Assembly: GCA_947589375.1 (NCBI GenBank)
Contig: CANQAO010000038.1
Location: 1 to 9,812 of the forward strand
DNA length: 9,812 bases
From: an uncultured Bacilli bacterium
GTDB taxonomy: Bacteria > Bacillota_I > Bacilli_A > RF39 > UBA660
Direction: 5' to 3'
The position numbers and the translations under genes are program-made. The notes beneath the pieces are model-generated. The model saw nothing but the letters and a program-made list of their open reading frames with translations, did no database searches and was not told the DNA's origin. How positions within the stretch are numbered: position 1 is the first letter of the stretch; each line of letters begins with the position of its first letter. Below are positions 4,966 to 9,812 of this stretch, piece after piece.

Positions 4966-5975
4966 AATTTAATGAATATTTAAAAGATAAATTATATGTA
5001 ATTATTTTTAGTTTAATAAGCTATTTTATTATTCTTTTAATTTTACTTGCCTTTAAAACTAAAAGTGAAGTTATTATTTCCATTACCATTATTTTATTTA
5101 TAACTTTTATCTCTTTATTACTAATAGATTACTTTCGCAAGCAAAAATTTTATAATGACCTTTTAGAAAATATAGATAATTTAGATAAAGCCTATTTAGT
5201 TTTAGAAACCTTAGTTAAACCGGATTTTTATGAAGGAAAACTATTATGTGAAGCCTTATATACGATCAATAAATCGATGAATGAAAACATCAAAATGGAA
5301 AAAGAACAACTAACAGATTTTAAAGAATATTTAGAAATGTGGATTCACGAAGTAAAAGTGCCTTTAGCCAGTTTAGTTTTAACTTTAAATAATCATAGAG
5401 AACCTGTTAAAACCAAAAATATTTTAAAAAGATTAGAAGACTATGTCGATCAGGTTTTATACTATGTGCGAAGTGAAAATGCGGAAAAAGATTATTTTAT
5501 TAAAGAAGTAAATTTAAATAAAATAATAAAAAATGTTGGCATTAGAAATATGGATGATTTACTTGATAACAAGATAGAATATATTACAGAAAATATATCT
5601 TATAAAGTTGAAACGGATTCTAAATGGTTAGAATTTATTTTAAATCAAATTGTCAATAATAGTATTAAATATAAGCGCTCTATTAAAAATTCATATATTA
5701 AAATAACCTGTGAAGATAATGAATATACTACTACTTTAATTATCGAAGATAATGGAAAAGGTATTCCATCATCCGATATCAAACAAGTATTTGATAAGAC
5801 CTTTACTGGAACTAATGGTAGAGAAAAAAACACTTCGACTGGTATGGGCCTATATATTGCCAAAAATTTATGTCAAAAGCTCGGCCATAAGATAGCTATC
5901 GAATCTAAAGAAAACGAATATACTAAAGTCTATATTACTTTTGCCAAAAATAATTATTATGACGTTTTAAAATAA
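4962..5975 (+). CDS. bceS: BceS-like intramembrane-sensing histidine kinase
   Basis: The 337-residue kinase has two transmembrane helices (about 12-30 and 37-57) joined by only a few residues, so it has almost no extracellular sensor. This is the hallmark of Bce-type kinases, which sense through the partner transporter. After a linker, the dimerisation/phosphoacceptor segment contains His129 in W-I-H-E-V-K-V-P. The ATPase domain shows the N box (N-Q-I-V-N-N-S, 228-234), G1 box (D-N-G-K-G, 263-267), F-box region (F-D-K-T-F, 277-281) and G2 box (T-G-M-G-L, 293-297). All catalytic elements look intact and the length matches the family (about 330-340). It overlaps the regulator gene by 4 bp and is followed, after 84 bp, by the transporter operon with its own promoter. 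Confidence 0.92.
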   Translation: MKFNEYLKDKLYVIIFSLISYFIILLILLAFKTKSEVIISITIILFITFISLLLIDYFRKQKFYNDLLENIDNLDKAYLVLETLVKPDFYEGKLLCEALYTINKSMNENIKMEKEQLTDFKEYLEMWIHEVKVPLASLVLTLNNHREPVKTKNILKRLEDYVDQVLYYVRSENAEKDYFIKEVNLNKIIKNVGIRNMDDLLDNKIEYITENISYKVETDSKWLEFILNQIVNNSIKYKRSIKNSYIKITCEDNEYTTTLIIEDNGKGIPSSDIKQVFDKTFTGTNGREKNTSTGMGLYIAKNLCQKLGHKIAIESKENEYTKVYITFAKNNYYDVLK

Positions 5976-5977
5976 CC

Positions 5978-5991
5978 TTACAAAATTGTCA
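5978..5991 (-). promoter_or_regulatory. Predicted BceR-like response regulator site upstream of the transporter operon
   Basis: The plus strand reads TTACA-AAAT-TGTCA; the minus strand reads TGACA-ATTT-TGTAA, matching the same 5-4-5 pattern as the site at 4236-4249. It begins 3 bp after the kinase stop codon and lies 20 bp upstream of the -35 box, a normal place for an activator. Phosphorylated regulator would switch on the transporter from here. Confidence 0.7.
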
Positions 5992-6011
5992 TTTTAAATC
6001 ACCTTAAACAA

Positions 6012-6040
6012 ACGACAGATAAAACATTTTATGGTTTAAT
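6012..6040 (+). promoter_or_regulatory. Promoter of the transporter operon (extended -10)
   Basis: ACGACA (6012-6017, 4 of 6 matches to TTGACA) and TTTAAT (6035-6040) are 17 bp apart, and the -10 carries an upstream TG (6032-6033) of the extended class. The leader would be only about 13 nt, with the strong AAAGGAGG (6047-6054) at its 5' end, 5 nt before the ATG. The non-consensus -35 fits activator dependence. Confidence 0.6.
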
Positions 6041-6059
6041 TTACTTAAAGGAGGAAATT

Positions 6060-6827
6060 ATGGACAGTATTTTAAAAGTTGATAAAATTGAAAAATATTA
6101 TGGTAGCCGTTCTTCATTAACAAAGGCTATCGACAATTTGTCGTTTGAAGTTGAAAAGGGTGAATTTGTCGCTATTATGGGGGTATCTGGTTCTGGTAAA
6201 ACTACACTTTTAAATGTCATTTCGACTATTGATAGTGTTACTTCAGGCCATATATACGTAGATGGCAAAGACGTCACTAAATTAAAAGGCAATGATCTAA
6301 ACAAATTTAGAAGAGAAGAACTAGGATTTATATTTCAAGATTTTAATCTATTAGATACCCTAACTGCTTATGAAAATATTGCTTTAGCTTTATCTATTCA
6401 AAATGTAAATGCTTATGTCATCGATGAAAAAGTAAAACAAGTGGCTAAAGAACTTGATATTAAAGAGGTATTAAAAAAATATCCATATCAGATGAGTGGG
6501 GGACAAAAACAAAGAGTAGCTTCAGCTAGAGCCATTGTCACTGATCCCAAATTAGTTTTAGCCGATGAACCGACTGGTGCTTTGGATTCTAAATCGGCCA
6601 AAATGTTACTTGAAAGATTTAATTATTTAAATGAATCACTTAAAGCTACAATTCTAATGGTTACGCATGATGCTTTTACCGCTTCTTATGCGAGCAGGGT
6701 AATATTCATTAAAGATGGTAAAATTTTTAAAGAAATTCATAAAGGTGATGATACTCGTAAAATATTTTTTGAAAAAATAATCGATGTTGTCACTTTACTT
6801 GGTGGCGATTTAAATGATGCTTTGTAA
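6060..6827 (+). CDS. bceA: BceA-like ABC transporter ATP-binding protein
   Basis: The 255-residue ATPase belongs to the LolD/MacB/BceA-type branch and powers the partner permease from the cytoplasmic face. All motifs are present: Walker A G-V-S-G-S-G-K-T-T (41-49), Q-loop Gln93, signature M-S-G-G-Q (145-149), Walker B L-V-L-A-D-E (165-170), D-loop G-A-L-D (173-176) and switch His203. Length is typical of BceA (about 250 residues). The start is fixed by AAAGGAGG 5 nt upstream. The last 14 bases overlap the permease gene, so the two are translationally coupled. Expression is predicted to be driven by the regulator binding at 5978-5991. The substrate is inferred from the family to be a peptide antibiotic bound to a lipid cell-wall intermediate; the actual drug cannot be read from sequence. 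Confidence 0.95.
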   Translation: MDSILKVDKIEKYYGSRSSLTKAIDNLSFEVEKGEFVAIMGVSGSGKTTLLNVISTIDSVTSGHIYVDGKDVTKLKGNDLNKFRREELGFIFQDFNLLDTLTAYENIALALSIQNVNAYVIDEKVKQVAKELDIKEVLKKYPYQMSGGQKQRVASARAIVTDPKLVLADEPTGALDSKSAKMLLERFNYLNESLKATILMVTHDAFTASYASRVIFIKDGKIFKEIHKGDDTRKIFFEKIIDVVTLLGGDLNDAL

Positions 6828-8883
6828 ATTATCTTTTAGAAATATAAGAAAAAGTATAAAAGATTATGCCATCTACTTTTTTACTTTAATTTTAGGTGTG
6901 GCTATATTTTATGTATTTAATGCTCTAGAAAGTCAAACTATTTTAATGAAAGTATCATCGTCTACCAATGATTTAATTAAACTGATGATGACGATGCTTT
7001 CTAGTGTAAGTGTATTTGTGTCATTTATTTTAGGTTTTTTAATTATTTATGCATCTAGATTTTTAATGAAAAGACGAAATAAAGAATTTGGAATTTACCT
7101 AACTCTTGGTATGAGTAAACGCAAAATATCTTTCATTTTATTTTTTGAAACATTATTTATTGGTATTTTTTCACTTATTGTGGGTTTAATAGTGGGCGTT
7201 ATTTTATCCCAGTTTATGAGTTTACTTGTCGCTAATATGTTTGAAGCCGATCTTACGGATTTTACATTTATTTTTTCATCTAAAGCTTGCATTAAAACGG
7301 CAATATACTTTGGAATAATGTACGCTTTAGTGATGATTTTCAACACTTATAGTGTGAGTAAATGTAAACTAATCGATTTATTATATAAAGATAAAAAATC
7401 AGAAACGATAAAACTTAAAAACCCTTATTTATGTATTATTCTTTTCATAATCGCCCTTATTATGTTAATATGGGCTTATCATAAAGTTGCTTTTGATGTT
7501 AAAAGAGTATTAGCATTAGTGGATATTGTTATTCCTATTATTGTGGGTTCAGTGGCAACTTTCTTAATTTTTTGGTCATTATCAGGCTTAATTTTAAGAA
7601 TCGCTATCAGTATAAAAAAATACTATTATAAAGGTTTAAATAGTTTTACCTTAAGACAGTTTAGTAGTAAAATCAATACGACAGTATTTTCGACGACCAT
7701 TATCTGTCTTATGTTATTTTTAACTATTTGCTTGTTATCAGCTTGCCTTACGATTAAAAATTCGATGAATGCCAATATTAAAGAACTCGCCCCAGTCGAT
7801 GCTGAATTTGTGGTTTCTTTAAATATGGATAGGGATTATGATTATTACCGCGGATTTGGTTATAATGATAATCAGATAAAAAATAGTAACTCTAATGTTA
7901 CTGAAAGATTTAAAATTTTTGATTTCGATATTCTTAAATATTTTAAAGAATATATAGAAGTTAATATGTATGCTACTCCAGAGCTTACGATGAATAATAC
8001 CTTAGGTTCTAAATTAGATGCAATAAGACAAAGTTTTCCGTTTTTGGCTTATGATACGATGGAGCCGATTATGAAAATAAGTGAATATAATAAAGTGGCT
8101 AAATTATATGGTCAAAAACAATATGTTTTAGATAAAGATGAATACATTATTGTCGCTGATTTTGAATCAATGGTTAAAATTCGTAATATATCTTTAAAAA
8201 ATAAAGAAGATATTACTTTATTTAATCATACTTTAAAACCAAAATATAAATCTTGTATGCCTGGTTTTGTAGAGATGTCTAGTAATCATATAAATACCGG
8301 TATTATTTTAGTAAATGATGATATTGTCGATGAAAATTATATTTATGAAAACTATTTAATTGGTAACTATAATGTAAAGAAAGAAGAAATAAAGAATTTA
8401 GAAAATAAAATCAATGATTTAGATAATAGTGATAAAGCTAATAATTATCTTTTACCGAGCGGTTCTACTAAGTTATCTATTAAAGAAGCTACCATTAGTT
8501 TAACGGCAATGGTTACTTTTATCGGCTTATATTTGGGAATTATTTTCTTAATTAGTAGTGCGGCCATTATCGGTTTAAAAGAATTATCGGAAAGCACTGA
8601 TAATAAAGAAAGATTTAAAATGTTAAGAAAACTTGGAGCCGATGAAAAAATGATTAATAAAGCTTTATTTAGACAGATTGCGGTATTTTTCTTACTGCCA
8701 CTTACTTTAGCGATTATACATTCAATCTTTGGTATTATATTTGAAATTCAAATATTAGAAATATTTGGTAAAGAAAAACTTTTAACTTCGATTATTATGA
8801 CCGCTATATTCATCGTATTTATCTATGGGGGTTATTTACTAATTACTTATTATTCAAGTAAAAATATTATTAAAGAAAGGTAA
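6814..8883 (+). CDS. bceB: BceB-like ABC transporter permease (FtsX family, 10 TM with large extracellular domain)
   Basis: The 689-residue permease has about ten transmembrane helices: near residues 18-37, 60-82, 106-140 (possibly kinked), 160-178, 204-222, 235-262, 290-314, 562-587, 620-645 and 656-681. A roughly 245-residue extracellular domain (315-560) sits between helices 7 and 8, the defining feature of BceB proteins. Two FtsX-type cytoplasmic motifs are visible, K-E-F-G-I-Y-L-T-L-G (90-99) and F-K-M-L-R-K-L-G (601-608). Length is slightly above the usual 640-670, the surplus probably in the variable extracellular domain that contacts the drug or target. With BceA it removes the antibiotic from its lipid target and forms the sensory complex with the kinase. 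Two adjacent ATGs are possible starts (6814, 6817), with GGTGG at 6801-6805 upstream. Confidence 0.94.
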   Translation: MMLCKLSFRNIRKSIKDYAIYFFTLILGVAIFYVFNALESQTILMKVSSSTNDLIKLMMTMLSSVSVFVSFILGFLIIYASRFLMKRRNKEFGIYLTLGMSKRKISFILFFETLFIGIFSLIVGLIVGVILSQFMSLLVANMFEADLTDFTFIFSSKACIKTAIYFGIMYALVMIFNTYSVSKCKLIDLLYKDKKSETIKLKNPYLCIILFIIALIMLIWAYHKVAFDVKRVLALVDIVIPIIVGSVATFLIFWSLSGLILRIAISIKKYYYKGLNSFTLRQFSSKINTTVFSTTIICLMLFLTICLLSACLTIKNSMNANIKELAPVDAEFVVSLNMDRDYDYYRGFGYNDNQIKNSNSNVTERFKIFDFDILKYFKEYIEVNMYATPELTMNNTLGSKLDAIRQSFPFLAYDTMEPIMKISEYNKVAKLYGQKQYVLDKDEYIIVADFESMVKIRNISLKNKEDITLFNHTLKPKYKSCMPGFVEMSSNHINTGIILVNDDIVDENYIYENYLIGNYNVKKEEIKNLENKINDLDNSDKANNYLLPSGSTKLSIKEATISLTAMVTFIGLYLGIIFLISSAAIIGLKELSESTDNKERFKMLRKLGADEKMINKALFRQIAVFFLLPLTLAIIHSIFGIIFEIQILEIFGKEKLLTSIIMTAIFIVFIYGGYLLITYYSSKNIIKER

Positions 8884-8900
8884 ACTATCTTTCTTTTTTT
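8872..8900 (+). terminator. Rho-independent terminator of the transporter operon
   Basis: AAAGAAAG (8872-8879) pairs with CTTTCTTT (8889-8896), extendable by a G-T and two A-T pairs to a 3-nt loop, followed by Ts to 8900. The stem starts inside the last permease codons and spans the stop codon. Confidence 0.75.
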
Positions 8901-8986
8901 ACTCAAAAATTCTATTTGATATGTTAAGAAAATCAATTTTTAATTTTCTTTATATTCGTAAACATTGTAATATTATTAATCTAAAA

Positions 8987-9014
8987 TATACCAATCGTTA
9001 TTATCCGTGGTATA
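8987..9014. promoter_or_regulatory. Inverted repeat over the cupin promoter, possible operator
   Basis: TATACCA (8987-8993) and TGGTATA (9008-9014) form a perfect 7-bp inverted repeat with a 14-bp spacer. The right arm covers the extended -10 and the left arm covers the -35 position, so a dimeric regulator bound here would control RNA polymerase access. No regulator gene is adjacent within the window. Confidence 0.45.
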
Positions 9015-9016
9015 AT
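9008..9016 (+). promoter_or_regulatory. Extended -10 promoter of the cupin gene
   Basis: TGGTATAAT gives a perfect TATAAT (9011-9016) with the TGn extension. The -35 position 17 bp upstream reads ATACCA (3 of 6), acceptable for an extended -10 promoter. The ATG at 9052 is 36 bp downstream, with GAGAGGA (9037-9043) as ribosome binding site. Confidence 0.65.
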
Positions 9017-9051
9017 AAAAATAGTTAAAGATTTAAGAGAGGATAGATAAC

Positions 9052-9474
9052 ATGAATAAAGAAGAATTTGATAAAGAAAACGTATTTGGACTAGGTAGTC
9101 CCAATGATGCTTTTGCTAAATATTTTACTGGCAAATCATATTTAAATCCCTTAACGGGTAAAGAATCAGATGTATTTTTAGCTAATGTGACTTTTGAACC
9201 TGGGTGTCGCAATAATTGGCACATCCATCATGCAACTAAAGGCGGAGGACAAATTTTAATTTGTACAGCCGGCTCTGGTTGGTATCAAGAAGAGAATAAG
9301 GAAGCAATAAGTTTAACTCCTGGTAAAGTAGTCGTTATTCCGGCTAATGTTAAGCACTGGCACGGAGCTAAAAAAGATTCATGGTTCAGTCATATTGCCG
9401 TTGAAGTTCCAGGGGAAAACGCATCTAATGAGTGGTTAGAACCTGTAACCGATCTAGAATATAATAAATTATAA
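9052..9474 (+). CDS. Single-domain cupin protein
   Basis: The 140-residue protein is a small cupin of the type often annotated as mandelonitrile-lyase-like or COG1917 cupin. Cupin motif 1 spans about 51-74: Gly51, then His57 and His59, with Gln67 at the position where many cupins have Glu, and Gly74. Motif 2 spans about 91-104: Gly91, Pro97 and His102. The predicted metal site is therefore His57, His59, Gln67 and His102; His-His-Gln-His is the set I recall from cupin hydroxynitrile lyases. These proteins bind Mn or Fe, but many members have unknown substrates, so a specific reaction is not claimed. It is monocistronic as far as can be seen, cytoplasmic (no signal peptide), and has its own promoter overlapped by a palindrome. 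The start is supported by GAGAGGA 8 nt upstream. Confidence 0.88.
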   Translation: MNKEEFDKENVFGLGSPNDAFAKYFTGKSYLNPLTGKESDVFLANVTFEPGCRNNWHIHHATKGGGQILICTAGSGWYQEENKEAISLTPGKVVVIPANVKHWHGAKKDSWFSHIAVEVPGENASNEWLEPVTDLEYNKL

Positions 9475-9489
9475 AATAATATAAAAATA

Positions 9490-9518
9490 TTTACAAACAT
9501 TTGTTTTAGTGGTAAATT
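9490..9518 (+). promoter_or_regulatory. Promoter of the DinD-like gene
   Basis: TTTACA (9490-9495) and TAAATT (9513-9518) are 17 bp apart, and the -10 carries the TGn extension (9510-9512). The predicted start of transcription is near 9525, and AGGGGGA (9538-9544) serves as ribosome binding site 9 nt before the ATG. Confidence 0.6.
9494..9507. promoter_or_regulatory. Candidate LexA (DinR) box
   Basis: CAAACATTTGTTTT resembles the Gram-positive SOS box CGAACRNRYGTTYC, with the AAC-N4-GTT core and spacing kept and 11 of 14 positions compatible by eye. It overlaps the -35 box and lies in the spacer of the promoter for a DinD-like damage-inducible gene, where LexA would repress. AT-rich DNA makes partial matches common. 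Confidence 0.5.
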
Positions 9519-9553
9519 TAATTAAATTAAAAATTATAGGGGGATAATTAAAT

Positions 9554-9812
9554 ATGAAAAAAGACATCATAAAAATTGAAGAAACTACTGAAACATTTGA
9601 AAGTATCAAACATCTTGATGAATATGGTCAAGAATATTGGAGCGCCAGAGAATTAATGCAAGCACTAGGGTATAAGAAATGGGATAAATTTGTTAATGTA
9701 ATACAAAATGCCAAAATTGCTTGTAGTAAAAGTGCTAATTTAGTTGATGACCATTTTCTCCAAGTGGGGAAAATGGTAGAAATAGGTTCAGGAGCAAAAA
9801 GAAAACAAAAAG
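9554..9812 (+). CDS. dinD: DinD-like DNA-damage-inducible protein (5' part, continues past the window)
   Basis: The open frame runs from an ATG to the window edge, giving the first 86 residues of a longer protein. They read like the DinD family: F-E-S-I-K-H-L-D-E-Y-G-Q-E-Y-W-S-A-R-E-L-M (15-35), L-G-Y-K-K-W-D-K-F (38-46), A-K-I-A-C (53-57), then D-D-H-F and E-I-G-S-G-A-K-R (about 75-82). The Y-W-S-A-R-E-L segment is the BRO/antirepressor-type N-terminal domain found in DinD and phage proteins. In E. coli DinD is an SOS-induced protein reported to inhibit RecA filament activity. DinD-like genes are scattered and often on mobile or accessory DNA. A possible LexA box in its promoter supports damage induction here. 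The start has AGGGGGA 9 nt upstream. Whether the gene is intact downstream cannot be seen. Confidence 0.87.
   Translation, partial: MKKDIIKIEETTETFESIKHLDEYGQEYWSARELMQALGYKKWDKFVNVIQNAKIACSKSANLVDDHFLQVGKMVEIGSGAKRKQK

Noticed and set aside
4962..4985. UGA read as tryptophan (mycoplasma code)
   Set aside because: Tryptophans are encoded by TGG throughout, and the TGA ending the regulator gene forms a normal ATGA overlap with the kinase start.
5645..5863. Minus-strand open frame opposite the kinase ATPase domain
   Set aside because: It lies opposite the conserved N to G2 boxes of an intact kinase, with no start signals or recognisable protein features.
7095..7346. Minus-strand open frame opposite the permease
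   Set aside because: It is a shadow of the permease helices with no ribosome binding site or family resemblance.
9033..9224. Minus-strand open frame opposite the cupin start
   Set aside because: It overlaps the well-supported cupin coding sequence and its ribosome binding site and resembles nothing known.

Overview
The window is AT-rich, uses the standard bacterial code, and carries AGGAGG-type ribosome binding sites, sigma-A-like promoters and U-tailed hairpin terminators. Its gene content (a Bce-type peptide-antibiotic module, an Hsp20 gene behind a CIRCE/HrcA operator, a possible Gram-positive LexA/DinR box, no outer-membrane genes) points to a low-GC Bacillota. A gut Bacilli lineage near Erysipelotrichales or RF39 is a plausible guess, but the sequence does not prove it.

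Layout. Positions 1-149 hold spaced repeats that may be the outer end of an insertion sequence, then a perfect 13-bp tandem repeat abutting a strong promoter. That promoter drives a membrane-anchored coiled-coil protein with an unrecognised C-terminal domain (150-1400). Convergent to it is a small secreted or anchored beta-rich protein (minus strand, 1612-2109), and each of the two has its own terminator. A divergent intergenic region leads to a membrane-anchored flavodoxin (2339-2986) and a YjbR/MmcQ-family protein (3034-3387). Next comes hsp20 (3534-3950) with a near-consensus CIRCE over its -35 box, followed by a terminator and the truncated, frameshifted remnant of a second YjbR gene (about 3994-4208).

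The best-understood unit is 4303-8883. It is a complete BceRS-BceAB-like module: OmpR-type response regulator, intramembrane-sensing histidine kinase, ABC ATPase and 10-helix FtsX-type permease with a large extracellular domain. By family precedent the transporter both removes a cell-wall-active peptide antibiotic from its lipid target and signals flux to the kinase, which raises transporter expression. Two matches to TGACA-N4-TGTAA, the inverted repeat I recall for BceR-like regulators, lie upstream of the regulator gene and of the transporter operon. The circuit is therefore predicted to activate the transporter and to control itself.

The right end holds a single-domain cupin enzyme (9052-9474) whose promoter overlaps an inverted repeat, and the start of a DinD-like gene (9554 to the window end) with a candidate LexA box between its -35 and -10. 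Most of the window is recognisable accessory and stress-response content. The least explained parts are the coiled-coil protein's C-terminal domain and the minus-strand secreted protein.
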